DNA of 64,000 bases from Acidobacteriota bacterium (GTDB lineage: Bacteria; Acidobacteriota; Vicinamibacteria; Vicinamibacterales; Vicinamibacteraceae), in contig JADLFL010000054.1 in assembly GCA_020845575.1 (NCBI GenBank), positions 58,754-122,753 of the forward strand, written 5' to 3'. Shown piece by piece: positions 43,719 to 51,312 of this stretch. Each line of letters begins with the position of its first letter. Position 1 is the first letter of the stretch. The translations under genes were made by a program, and so were the position numbers. The notes under the pieces are model-generated. The model searched no databases and was not told the origin of the DNA. It worked only from the letters and a program-made list of their open reading frames with translations.

Positions 43719-44093
43719 CTACGACGGGGATTCCGGTGTCTCGCGGAGTGCATCAAGGTTCAGCAGCGTTCTGAGCTTGCTGGCGACCAGCACGCGCTGA
43801 ACCGCTTCCAGGACGCCAAGACGGCGGGCCAGACTCGAGGCGTGAATCGTCGCCAGCTTGTGGAGCCGCAAGGCCGACCGCACTTTGAGGTGCGTCGATC
43901 GAAACGCGGGCTGTGCCGGATCGAGAATGAGATCCGACGACAGGGGCTGTGTGGGCAGTACCGAGAAAATGTACGCGACCAGCACTTCAGGAACCGGCCC
44001 GACGGTCCCCGTGAGCAACAGGGCCGGACGCAGCTTCATCCCGGGTACGTCGCCAAAGGGAAAGCGCGCGAGGTAGATCTGACCGGATTGCAT
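43719..44093 (-). CDS. mazF: MazF/PemK-family toxin
   Basis: 124 residues from the ATG at 44093. Family motifs: MQSGQIYLARFPFGD, GMKLRPALLLTG (catalytic Arg) and the SH3-like strands VAYIFSVLPTQPLSSDLIL and STHLKVRSALRLHKLATIHASSLARRLG (S/T and K-rich RNA-cleavage face). MazF toxins cut mRNA at short sequences. The start overlaps the antitoxin reading frame by 107 bases. It is beside the interrupted palindrome and within 1.5 kb of the tRNA genes. Confidence 0.85.
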   Translation of the reverse strand: MQSGQIYLARFPFGDVPGMKLRPALLLTGTVGPVPEVLVAYIFSVLPTQPLSSDLILDPAQPAFRSTHLKVRSALRLHKLATIHASSLARRLGVLEAVQRVLVASKLRTLLNLDALRETPESPS

Positions 44094-44313
44094 GCGCCGG
44101 CTGACCGTCTTCGAGCGTGTAGATGTCTTCCCGAGAGTCCGACAGTTCGGCCGCCCACTCGGACGCAACGCCTTCCGCCCAGAGCCCGCCCGCGTCGTCC
44201 TCCCCAGGCAGCAACACGATTACGCGCGCCTGACCGGCAGGGATCTCCGTGGGCACTCGTGCGTGCAGCCGATGCTGCTCGTCGACGTCGGCGACCAGTT
44301 CTATGGCTTTCAT
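43987..44313 (-). CDS. antitoxin partner of the MazF-like toxin, extended over the toxin start
   Basis: 108 residues from the ATG at 44313. The N-terminal 70 residues read as an addiction antitoxin (KAIELVADVDEQHRLHARV, ARVIVLLPGEDDAGG, WAAELSDSREDIYTLEDGQP); this family usually ends soon after YTLEDG. Here the frame continues about 35 residues over the toxin gene, reading basic sequence, so the original stop may have been lost. Binds and neutralises the toxin. Not a classic MazE fold; unnamed small antitoxin group. Confidence 0.65.
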   Translation of the reverse strand: MKAIELVADVDEQHRLHARVPTEIPAGQARVIVLLPGEDDAGGLWAEGVASEWAAELSDSREDIYTLEDGQPAHAIRSDLPRALSLWRRTRDEAASGPVAHGDRRAGS

Positions 44314-44374
44314 GAAGAGCACCTGTTCGGATCGAGTCTAGCAGAGCGACACACGCAGGCACGTCTCCCCCGCT

Positions 44375-44402
44375 GTAGGGGCGACGCATGCATCGCCCCT
44401 AC
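44375..44402. repeat. GTAGGGGCGA palindrome, second copy
   Basis: 28 bases with one mismatch to the perfect palindrome at 54854-54881: GTAGGGGCGA at one end and TCGCCCCTAC at the other. It is followed within 6 bases by the CCAGGGGTT palindrome. Confidence 0.85.
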
Positions 44403-44407
44403 GCGTG

Positions 44408-44427
44408 CCAGGGGTTGAAACCCCTGG
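44408..44427. repeat. CCAGGGGTT palindrome, intact copy
   Basis: CCAGGGGTT-GA-AACCCCTGG: 9-bp arms, 2-base loop. This is the uninterrupted form of the palindrome at 43631-43683. Confidence 0.85.
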
Positions 44428-44470
44428 CCCCCATCTCTGACAAGGTGAGGCGGCCCTTGCACCGTTCAGG

Positions 44471-44902
44471 TCATGGAAGGGACCGCTCAGGGCGGGCGAG
44501 GCTGGCGTATGGGGCGGCCCATAGGGCCACCAGCGCGCCGGCGCTGCCGGCGGCGAGTTTCTCGCCATCCGGTGAGAAGCGCACGTGCCGCCAGGCTGTC
44601 GGTCCACGAAGCGACACGAGCTCGCGGCCGGTGGACACACTCCAGATCTTCACCGTCCCGTCGCTGCTGGCCGACGCGATGCGACGACCGTCGGGCGAGA
44701 TGTCCACCGACCAAACGCGGTCGGCGTGTCCGGTCAGCACACTGATCGTACTGAGCGTCTTGCGGTCCCATACGCGCACCGTGTTGTCGCCGCTGCCGGT
44801 GACGATCAGCGTCCCGTCGGCCGAGAAGACGACTTCGTAGACGGTATGGTGATGCCCAAAGCGCACCAGTCGCTCGAGCGTCCGGCGAGCGTCTGCGTTC
44901 AT
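44471..44902 (-). CDS. WD40-repeat protein fragment
   Basis: 143 residues with three recognisable WD40 units: VYEVVFSADGTLIVTGSGDNTVRVWD, VWSVDISPDGRRIASASSDGTVKIWS, and RHVRFSPDGEKLAAGSAGALVALW. At least four more blades are needed for a propeller, so this looks like the end of a longer protein, perhaps a kinase- or NTPase-WD40 fusion, whose beginning has been deleted. The only Met upstream is at 44902. Another isolated repeat-rich stretch follows. Probably a remnant. Confidence 0.6.
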   Translation of the reverse strand: MNADARRTLERLVRFGHHHTVYEVVFSADGTLIVTGSGDNTVRVWDRKTLSTISVLTGHADRVWSVDISPDGRRIASASSDGTVKIWSVSTGRELVSLRGPTAWRHVRFSPDGEKLAAGSAGALVALWAAPYASLARPERSLP

Positions 44903-45438
44903 GTCCACGCGCCCTCCCGGCAGGCCCAAGGGTCACGACTCGCCGACGGACAGCCGGCGAGTGTCCGTGCGGTCGAGCCAATTCCTGCCCATCTCGACAG
45001 GACATTGACGGTCGAAGCAGACCTACGCCGCGACAAGGCGCCTTTTGTCTCCCACGACGAAGACTTGCGACTACAACACCCGCTTGTGTGCGTGCTCACA
45101 CATGCAGAAGCGTAAGTCGCAGGCGGAATGCGACATGGAAATTTCAGAATTTCGCGATTACGGGAATTTCACCGGCAGATGTAGGGGTACGCCTTGTGAG
45201 TGCCAGATCCGGCGAGCTTGTTCGGCAGCTACACCGTGGTGGCGCTGAGCGGGCCGGGCAAGCCCGGCCCCTGCGTCGTGGGAGATTGTGCACGTGTGTA
45301 GGGGCCGGCCTTGGCCGGCCCGTTCGTGTGTCCCGGTGCGGTCTGTTTCCCACGGGCCAATCCACACGGCCCTCACGTTGCACGTCGACACAAGTAGTGA
45401 ACTCCACTACTATTGAGCTTCCACTTCAGGAGGCTGCC
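44903..45438. other. 536-bp intergenic stretch rich in palindromes
   Basis: Between the WD40 fragment and the Phd antitoxin no supported gene was found. It contains GGGCCGGGC-AA-GCCCGGCCC (45251-45270) and GGGCCGGCC-TT-GGCCGGCCC (45302-45321), both perfect 9-bp-arm palindromes, each beside GGGGC, plus a GTAGGGG half at 45181 and the AT-richer word GAAATTTCAGAATTTC near 45137. The antitoxin promoter is at its right end. Confidence 0.7.
45385..45413 (+). promoter_or_regulatory. promoter with embedded operator for the Phd/VapC pair
   Basis: TCGACA (45385-45390) and TACTAT (45408-45413) are spaced by 17 bp, close to a sigma-70 promoter. The spacer and -10 carry a perfect inverted repeat, AGTAGTG-AACTC-CACTACT (45393-45411, 7-bp arms). 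A bound Phd dimer there would block polymerase, the usual autoregulation of such modules. The start codon is 26 bp further on. Confidence 0.7.
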
Positions 45439-45675
45439 ATGAGCTACATAACCGCCGCGAACGCGAATCGGACGTTCTCCACGATGCTGCGGGAGGTGCG
45501 CGAGGGGCGGAGCTACGTCATCACGTCGCACGGGCGTCCCGTGGCGCGGATGGTGCCTTTCGGCGACGATGCCGCCACGACGGGTGTGGCGCGCGCGGCG
45601 CTGTTCGATCGGTTGGGACGCCGGCGGGTGCAGAACCTGGCGCGCGTGACGCGCGACGAACTCCACGAGCGCTGA
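45439..45675 (+). CDS. phd: Phd/YefM-type antitoxin
   Basis: 78 residues; CAGGAGG lies 5 bases before the ATG. The Phd fold is clear: YITAANANRTFSTMLREVREG, SYVITSHGRPVARMVPFG, then a helical tail (RVTRDELHER) for toxin binding. The promoter upstream contains an inverted repeat that it probably binds. The stop is followed after 1 base by the PIN toxin start. Confidence 0.9.
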   Translation: MSYITAANANRTFSTMLREVREGRSYVITSHGRPVARMVPFGDDAATTGVARAALFDRLGRRRVQNLARVTRDELHER

Positions 45676-45676
45676 C

Positions 45677-46138
45677 ATGAACGTCGCGATCGATACCAAC
45701 GTGCTCGTCTACGCCGAAGGCGTCAACGACAGGCCGCGCCGCGATGCGGCGCACGCGCTGCTTCGCGCGCTGCCGCCGGAGTCGACGCTCATCCCGGTGC
45801 AGGCACTCGGCGAGTTGTACACGACGCTCGTGAAGAAGGCGCACCGACCGCGGGAGGTCGCGGCGGAGGCGGTCCTGAGCTGGGGCGATGCGTTCCCGCT
45901 GATCGAGTCGTCCAACGACATCCTGCTCGCCGCGCTCGACCTCGCGCGCGTTCGCGACCTATCGCTGTGGGACGCGCTCATGATGTCTGCCGCTGCAGAC
46001 GCGCACTGCCGGCTGCTGCTCTCCGAGGATCTCCAGGACGGCTTCACCTGGCGCGGCGTGACGGTCGCCAACCCGTTCGCCACACCCCGCAATCCCCTGC
46101 TCGCGGCGATAGCCGGCAAGTCCGGTCTTCAGTCGTAG
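45677..46138 (+). CDS. vapC: PIN-domain toxin, VapC type
   Basis: 153 residues. PIN acidic residues: IDTNVLVYAEG (Asp), VQALGELYTTL (Glu), LSLWDALMMSAA (Asp), SEDLQDGFTW (Glu/Asp). The family is RNase of tRNA type. Starts ATG one base after the antitoxin stop. The end of its frame abuts a GGGCCGG palindrome. It is the third toxin-antitoxin pair in the window, and the second within 2.5 kb. Confidence 0.9.
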   Translation: MNVAIDTNVLVYAEGVNDRPRRDAAHALLRALPPESTLIPVQALGELYTTLVKKAHRPREVAAEAVLSWGDAFPLIESSNDILLAALDLARVRDLSLWDALMMSAAADAHCRLLLSEDLQDGFTWRGVTVANPFATPRNPLLAAIAGKSGLQS

Positions 46139-46160
46139 GCCGGGCTCGGAGAGCCGGCCC
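46138..46160. repeat. GGCCGGGCTC palindrome after the PIN toxin
   Basis: GGCCGGGCTC-GGA-GAGCCGGCC(C). The same core occurs inside a coding region at 58313-58336. Here it lies just 3' of a gene and could end the transcript. Confidence 0.75.
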
Positions 46161-46195
46161 GTCCACCCACCGTGGCGAGCGATCTGCCGACAGGC

Positions 46196-46834
46196 CTACC
46201 CTTCGGGGTACCAGGCCTTGACGGCGTCGTAGCTGACACCGATGTGGTCCAGGGCTTCCTTCGGGGCGCCGGTCCACGTCATCACGAAGGTGTTGCCCTT
46301 GTAGTCGAGGTCGGCGATGCCGATCTTGCTCGTGAAGAAGCCCGTGGCGGTGAGGTCGCGCACCGCGCTGAAGAAGCGCGCGCCGTTGGCGTGAGCGGGG
46401 CTCGCCTTCGCGGGGTACGCGAGCGCGTCGCAGATCTGCGTCTGCTGCGCGGCCGTGCACTTCACGAACGCCTGGTCGAACTGCTTGCGGCATTCGTTGT
46501 CGAGCCACCTGATGCCGCCGCGCATCAGCAGCTGACGTTCGGGCTGGTCGATCATCATGTAGTCGATGAACTCCGGCACGCCGGCGTCGCTGGCGTTGCC
46601 CGATCGATCGTCGGCCGGGATGATCAGGTTCGCGAGCGTGGTGATCGTTGCGTACTCGTGCGCCGTGAAGTACTTCGGCTTGAACGCCGTCTTCGCGGCC
46701 GTCGCCGCGCGGCGAGCCTGTTGCGCGTGCTGGTGCGCCTGCTGCGCCTCCGCGTCGGACCAGGCGATCGTCGCCATGGCCGGGGCCGCGCCAAGCACCT
46801 GCAGCATCCTGCGTCGATTCACGTTCTCCATCAT
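46196..46834 (-). CDS. gluconate 2-dehydrogenase subunit 3 family protein (Tat-exported)
   Basis: 212 residues; two adjacent ATGs. Tat signal (NVNRRRMLQVLGAAP). The rest is typical of the small subunit of membrane sugar dehydrogenases: FKPKYFTAHEYATITTLANLIIPADD, GVPEFIDYMMID, FFSAVRDLTATGFFTSK, GNTFVMTW. It supports export and folding of the FAD subunit, whose gene lies upstream. No cytochrome subunit is in the window. A dispersed repeat (copy B) separates the two genes by 222 bp. Confidence 0.85.
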   Translation of the reverse strand: MMENVNRRRMLQVLGAAPAMATIAWSDAEAQQAHQHAQQARRAATAAKTAFKPKYFTAHEYATITTLANLIIPADDRSGNASDAGVPEFIDYMMIDQPERQLLMRGGIRWLDNECRKQFDQAFVKCTAAQQTQICDALAYPAKASPAHANGARFFSAVRDLTATGFFTSKIGIADLDYKGNTFVMTWTGAPKEALDHIGVSYDAVKAWYPEG

Positions 46835-46846
46835 CGTGCCCCGTGT

Positions 46847-46868
46847 CGCACGGGCTGAAGCCCGTGCG
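46847..46868. repeat. CGCACGGGCT palindrome
   Basis: CGCACGGGCT-GA-AGCCCGTGCG, 10-bp arms; then CTCCAT. Same plan as the CCAGGGGTT and GCCAGGGGCT palindromes (GA or GAA loop, CTCCAT after). Confidence 0.8.
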
Positions 46869-46933
46869 CTCCATACAAAAAAGATCTCAAGACGCGGGTG
46901 GCGCCGGACGGGGCGCCCCGCCCGCCCGCAAGC

Positions 46934-47000
46934 GCGTCTCCCGTACAAGTGCCTTTCGCGCTGAGGACGGGTGGGGCTGTCCGGCGACAGGACCCGCGCC
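46934..47000. repeat. dispersed repeat, copy B (uninterrupted)
   Basis: Matches 9614-9658 plus 9692-9711 without the 33-bp insertion of copy A. It lies between the two dehydrogenase genes, 100 bp upstream of the small-subunit start. It contains a small CTGTC-CGGC-GACAG hairpin at its insertion point. Confidence 0.8.
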
Positions 47001-47056
47001 TCGGCCTCCGCTTCTTTCCCCCATGCCCGAAACTCGTGCGCTCCATGCGAAACCCG

Positions 47057-48772
47057 TCAGATGTTCAGCTTCGTGCGCTGGTCGGCGATGTAGTCGCACG
47101 TGCGCCAGGCGAGCGCCATGATCGTCCACGTGAGGTTCTTGTCGGCCTGCGAGACGAACGGTCCGGCGTCGGCCACGAACAGGTTCTTCACCTCGTGCGC
47201 CTGGCAGTGGGCGTTGAGCGCCGACGAGTTCGGGTCGCTACCCATGCGCACGACGCCCGCCTCGTGGATGATGCGCCCGCCGGCCGCGAGGCCATAGTCC
47301 TCCTCGGGTCCCGGAATCCTGCCGAGCACCGTGCCGCCCATCTCCTCGATGAGCGCCTTGAAGGTCTCCATCATGTGCCTGGCCTGGAACCGCTCCGCAT
47401 CGCCGAACTTCCAGTGGAAGCGCGGCACCGGGATGCCCCACTTGTCCACCACGTTCGGATCGATGTCCATGTACGTGTCCTTGTTGGGCACCATCTCACC
47501 GCGGCCGGCAAAGCCGATCGTCGCGCCCCACAAGCGGCGGTATTCGTCCTTCAATCCCCTCCCGTACCCCCCGCCTGACGCACCGGGATGCCGTTCGATG
47601 CCACCCATGAACCCGAAGCCGGGCATGCGGCGGCCGCCGCCGGGCTCGATGTGATACCCGCGCGGGAACGGCAGCTTGTCCTTCACGTTGTGCAGCCACC
47701 ACGGCATGTAGAGGTGCATGCCGCCCGTGCCGTCCTCGTTGTGCGCGGGCATCCCCACCATCTTCGGAATGAATCCGGAGAGGCTCGCGCCCGTCGAGTC
47801 CGTCAGATACTGCCCCACCACCCCGCTGCCGTTCGCGAGTCCCTTCGGGAAGCGCGCGGACTTGGAATTGAGCAGCAGGCGCGCCGATTCGCACGCACTC
47901 GCCGCGAGCACGACGATGCGGCCCTGGACCGTCTTCTCCTCACCGCTCTTCGTGTCGACGTAGGACACGCCCGTCGCCCGGCCCTCGTCGTTGCTCAACA
48001 CCTCTCGCGCCATCGCGTCGGTGACGATGGTGAGCTTGCCGGTCTTCATCGCGGGCGGCAGCAACACCGTCGGCGACTGGAAGTTCGAATGCGTCGAACA
48101 GCCGCGGCCGCATTGCGCGCAGTAGTGGCACGCGGCACGGCCGTTGAGCGGACGCGTCAGGATCGACAGCCGCGACGGCACGCACGCGATCTTCAGGCGA
48201 TCGGCGGCCTGCTTGAAATACAGCTCGTACGCGCGCGGCAGCGGCGCCGGCTGGAACTTGCCGTCGGGCTCGTTGTGCAGGCCCGTCTCGGCCGCGTGGT
48301 TCGATCCGAAGATGCCGACGTACTCATCGAGCTTGTCGTAGTACGGCTTCATCTCGTCGTAGGTGATCGGCCAGTCGTCGCCGAGACCGTCGATGCTCTT
48401 GCGGCGGAAGTCGTCCGGACCCCAGCGCAGGGAGATGCGTCCCCAGTGGTTCGTGCGGCCGCCGAGCATGCGCGCGCGGAACCAGTCGAACTTCGAACCG
48501 GGCGCCGACGTGTACGGCTCCCCCGCCAGTTCCCAGCCGCCCCAGGCGGCGTCGAACTCGCCGAAGGGCCGCTCGGTCGACGCGCCGCGTCTTGGCGAGT
48601 CGTACGGCCACCCGAGCATCTTGCCGTCGCGCGCCTGGTCCCAGACGGGACCGGCCTCCAGCATGCAGACCTCTGCACCGGCCTCGGTGAGCACCTTGGC
48701 GGCGATCCCGCCGCCGGCACCCGAGCCGACCACCACTACGTCGTACACCTTCGGAGAACGGATGACTTGCAT
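47057..48772 (-). CDS. GMC-family FAD oxidoreductase (gluconate 2-dehydrogenase-like large subunit)
   Basis: 571 residues. FAD motif VVVVGSGAGGGIAAKVL at the start, GRTNHWGRISLRWGP next, and the C-terminal substrate-binding His/Asn region (RMGSDPNSSALNAHCQ, NLFVADAGPFVSQADKN). A Cys cluster, CHYCAQCGRGCSTHS, is common in this subgroup and may bind iron or electrons. With the small subunit downstream it would oxidise a sugar or sugar acid in the periplasm, electrons going to a cytochrome not seen here. The start at 48772 is the family start; the upstream frame is repeat-coded. Confidence 0.87.
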   Translation of the reverse strand: MQVIRSPKVYDVVVVGSGAGGGIAAKVLTEAGAEVCMLEAGPVWDQARDGKMLGWPYDSPRRGASTERPFGEFDAAWGGWELAGEPYTSAPGSKFDWFRARMLGGRTNHWGRISLRWGPDDFRRKSIDGLGDDWPITYDEMKPYYDKLDEYVGIFGSNHAAETGLHNEPDGKFQPAPLPRAYELYFKQAADRLKIACVPSRLSILTRPLNGRAACHYCAQCGRGCSTHSNFQSPTVLLPPAMKTGKLTIVTDAMAREVLSNDEGRATGVSYVDTKSGEEKTVQGRIVVLAASACESARLLLNSKSARFPKGLANGSGVVGQYLTDSTGASLSGFIPKMVGMPAHNEDGTGGMHLYMPWWLHNVKDKLPFPRGYHIEPGGGRRMPGFGFMGGIERHPGASGGGYGRGLKDEYRRLWGATIGFAGRGEMVPNKDTYMDIDPNVVDKWGIPVPRFHWKFGDAERFQARHMMETFKALIEEMGGTVLGRIPGPEEDYGLAAGGRIIHEAGVVRMGSDPNSSALNAHCQAHEVKNLFVADAGPFVSQADKNLTWTIMALAWRTCDYIADQRTKLNI

Positions 48773-48820
48773 CTGCGGTCGCCCCTCGCGGCTGACTGGA
48801 CGGGGGAAGTGTACACCGCT

Positions 48821-48883
48821 CCGGCATCCGGCATCCGGCATCCGGCAACCGGCAACCGGCAACCGGCAACCGGCAACCGGCAC
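48821..48883. repeat. 7-bp tandem array upstream of the GMC gene
   Basis: Nine units: three CCGGCAT, five CCGGCAA, one CCGGCAC. Read on the minus strand it could be PVAGCRLPVAGCR..., an ORF extension, but the gene starts 48 bp further on. Such arrays are probably prone to slippage and vary between strains. Confidence 0.85.
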
Positions 48884-49023
48884 GACGAGGGTCGGGCTCG
48901 GACGGTATGCATGGGCACCCGTTGTGGGTGCCCGCGCGATGGCGCCTCGTCGAGACGAACGACGTGACAGGCGGCCACCCTCTCCGCTGCTGCGCAGCTA
49001 CGGAAGGCAGTCAAGGGCCGTCG

Positions 49024-50109
49024 CTACGATCGACCTGTTGCCGATTGCCGGTTGCCGGTTGCCGGCCTGTGCGCCGGCTGTTGCTGGGTGACGCAGTGAA
49101 TCGAGCCCATGCCCCACACGAGGGGTTCGCACTGGATCGGCACGATGCGACGGGTCGGGAACAGGTCCCGGAGGACACGCTCGGCAACGACGTCGTTCGC
49201 GTGCGCGTACATCGGGGCGAGAACCACGCTGTTGGCGATGTAGAAGTTGGCGTAGCTGGCCGGGAGGCGGTCGCCTTCGGCCATCACGTGCCCGGGCATC
49301 GGCAGCGTGACGATGCGCCAGGGCGTCCCGTCTGGCCGTCGAGCGGCCTGGAGGCGCGCGAGGTTGTCGCGCAGCGGGCCATGGTTGGCGTCGGCCGGGT
49401 CGTCCTCGATCGCCGTGACGATGGTGTCCTCGTCGACAAAGCGCGTGATGTCGTCGACGTGGCCGTCCGTGTCGTCGCCTTCGATGCCGTCGCCCAGCCA
49501 GATCACCTGCCGCACGCCGAGGTACACGCGCAGGTATGCCTCGATGTCTGATTTCGAAAGCCGCGGGTTACGGTTCTCGTGCAGCAGGCACTGCTCCGTC
49601 GTGAGCACGGTGCCGGCCCCGTCGACGTCGATCGATCCACCTTCGAGCACGATCCCCGGTTCGAAGCGCGCGAGGTCCGCGAGCGCACCGAGGCGCGACG
49701 GCACCGACGCGTCGCGCATCAGCGTCTCGTACTTCTCGCCCCACGCGTTGAAGCGCCAGTGGTTGTACCCGAGTTCACCCTGCGGCCCGAGCAGGAAGTT
49801 CGGGCCGTAGTCGCGGATCCACGAGTCCACCGTCTCGACCTCGATCAGATCGAGGTTGTCGACGACAGCGGCGCGGCCACGACAGCGCGCGCGCACGTCA
49901 TCGGCGACCTCCGCGTTGTCCACGAGCAGGCACACGCGCTCGTGCGGCGTGAGCGCGTCGACGAACTGCAGGAAGATCTCCTGCACGGCCGGCACGCGCT
50001 CGGGCCAGGTGACGGGATCCTTCGGCCACGTGAGCCAGGTGGCGGCGTGCGGATGCCACTCGGCGGGCATCCGGTAGCCGAGCGACGCCGGTGTGCGTAC
50101 GGGCGTCAC
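49024..50109 (-). CDS. aguA: agmatine deiminase
   Basis: 361 residues; GTG start overlaps the aguB stop (GTGA). Converts agmatine to N-carbamoylputrescine, the substrate of the upstream gene's enzyme. Motifs: MPAEWHPHAATWLTWP, DSWIRDYGPNFL, GDDTDGHVDDI, and the catalytic Cys in WGMGSIHCVTQQQP. Natural proteins end about there. Here 10-12 more residues (ATGNRQSATG) come from the 7-bp repeat at 49038-49065 that overlaps the 3' end, with a stop in the next bases. Confidence 0.93.
   Translation of the reverse strand: MTPVRTPASLGYRMPAEWHPHAATWLTWPKDPVTWPERVPAVQEIFLQFVDALTPHERVCLLVDNAEVADDVRARCRGRAAVVDNLDLIEVETVDSWIRDYGPNFLLGPQGELGYNHWRFNAWGEKYETLMRDASVPSRLGALADLARFEPGIVLEGGSIDVDGAGTVLTTEQCLLHENRNPRLSKSDIEAYLRVYLGVRQVIWLGDGIEGDDTDGHVDDITRFVDEDTIVTAIEDDPADANHGPLRDNLARLQAARRPDGTPWRIVTLPMPGHVMAEGDRLPASYANFYIANSVVLAPMYAHANDVVAERVLRDLFPTRRIVPIQCEPLVWGMGSIHCVTQQQPAHRPATGNRQSATGRS
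49038..49065. repeat. 7-bp tandem array coding the tail of AguA
   Basis: TTGCCGA then three TTGCCGG; on the minus strand this reads CCGGCAA repeats giving ATGNRQ. It is part of the aguA reading frame. Confidence 0.85.
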
Positions 50110-50990
50110 GGCTCGATCAGCCGCTGCGTGATGCCGCCGTACGCGTCGATGCGACGGTCGCGCAGGAAGGGCCAGTTCTGTCGCGTCTGCTCGATGAGCG
50201 ACAGATCGCACTCGACGAGCAGGATCTCCTCCTTGTCGGCCGACGCCTTCGCGAGGATGCGGCCGAACGGATCGGCAACGAACGACTGCCCCCAGAACTG
50301 GAGCTCGCCTTCGCGGCCCACGCGATTGACCGACACGACGAAGACGCCGTTGGCGATCGCGTGCGCGCGCTGCGACGTCTCCCACGCCGAGTGCTGCGCG
50401 AGGTTCATCGCCTCGGCCTCGCCAGGCAGCCAGCCGATCGCCGTCGGATAGAAGAGGAAATCCGCGCCCTGGAGGGCCGTCAGGCGCGCCGCCTCCGGAT
50501 ACCACTGGTCCCAGCACACCAGCACGCCGCAATTGCCCTGCGTCGTCTTGTGCACCCTGAAGCCGAGATCGCCGGGCGTGAAGTAGAACTTCTCGTAGTA
50601 CAGCGGGTCGTCGGGGATGTGCATCTTCCGGTACTTGCCGACGATGGAGCCGTCGCGATCGAAGATGACGGCCGTGTTGTGGTACACGCCCGCCGCGCGC
50701 CGCTCGAAAAGCGACGACACGAGCACCACCTTGTGGCGTCGCGCCGCCTTCGCGAGCGCGTCAGTCGTCTCGCCCGGGATGGGTTCGGCGAGCTTGAAGA
50801 GCGCGGTGTCCTCGGTCTGACAGAAATACTGCGAGCGGAACAGCTCCTGCAGACACACGACCGTCGCGCCCTGCCTGGCCGCATCGCCGATGCGGCCGAG
50901 GGCCTTCTTCAGGTTCTTTGCCGGGTCGGTCGCGCAGGTCATCTGCACGAGTCCGACCACGGGATGGGTTGTCGCCTTCTTCTTCGCCAT
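50106..50990 (-). CDS. aguB: N-carbamoylputrescine amidase
   Basis: 294 residues. Nitrilase superfamily: catalytic Glu in LQELFRSQYF, Lys in GKYRKMHIPDDP and Cys in LVCWDQWYPEAAR. FYFTPGDLGFRV and HAIANGVFVVSVNRVG are typical of the AguB group. Hydrolyses N-carbamoylputrescine to putrescine. With aguA it forms the agmatine route to putrescine. The true start is at 50990; a longer frame enters a repeat. Confidence 0.94.
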   Translation of the reverse strand: MAKKKATTHPVVGLVQMTCATDPAKNLKKALGRIGDAARQGATVVCLQELFRSQYFCQTEDTALFKLAEPIPGETTDALAKAARRHKVVLVSSLFERRAAGVYHNTAVIFDRDGSIVGKYRKMHIPDDPLYYEKFYFTPGDLGFRVHKTTQGNCGVLVCWDQWYPEAARLTALQGADFLFYPTAIGWLPGEAEAMNLAQHSAWETSQRAHAIANGVFVVSVNRVGREGELQFWGQSFVADPFGRILAKASADKEEILLVECDLSLIEQTRQNWPFLRDRRIDAYGGITQRLIEP

Positions 50991-51018
50991 GGCCAGCGAA
51001 CAGGGTACAGGGAAACAG

Positions 51019-51077
51019 CCGGCAACCGGCAACCGGCAAACCGGCAACGGCAACGGCAACCGGCAACAGGCAACCGG
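51019..51077. repeat. CCGGCAA tandem array upstream of aguB
   Basis: Irregular units: CCGGCAA, CCGGCAA, CCGGCAAA, CCGGCAA, CGGCAA, CGGCAA, CCGGCAA, CAGGCAA, CCGG. It lies in the 5' leader of aguB and just upstream of the small plus-strand gene. Confidence 0.85.
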
Positions 51078-51129
51078 TCGGCGCTGGGCGGTGGCCGTCG
51101 GCGGTGTGGGGCGCGATGTACACTGCGGC

Positions 51130-51312
51130 ATGGGCTTGCGTGACGAGTACAATCTGCCGCCCGATCCCGTCATCGAGTACTACAAGAAGGACGTGGACCG
51201 CACGCTGCTCCGTGAGCACCTGAAGCTCACGCCGCAGCAGCGACTCGAGCGGCTCGTCGCGCACATGCGGGCCCTCGACGCGCTGCGCGCAGCGCGCCGG
51301 GACGTGCGATGA
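51130..51312 (+). CDS. 60-residue helical protein coupled to a nucleotidyltransferase
   Basis: Starts MGLRDEYNLPPDPVIEYYKKDVDRTLLREHLKLT and ends with charged helices (QQRLERLVAHMRALDALRAARR). Mostly helix by composition; no known domain. The stop overlaps the next start (ATGA). Small helical partners often accompany MNT-type nucleotidyltransferases, suggesting a toxin-antitoxin-like or regulatory pair. Inference only. Confidence 0.7.
   Translation: MGLRDEYNLPPDPVIEYYKKDVDRTLLREHLKLTPQQRLERLVAHMRALDALRAARRDVR

Noticed and set aside
48821..48883. Heptamer arrays as a CRISPR
   Set aside because: Units are 7 bp, contiguous, without spacers or cas genes.
47588..48967. Plus-strand ORF opposite the GMC oxidoreductase
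   Set aside because: Composition-biased shadow; GMC motifs are on the minus strand.
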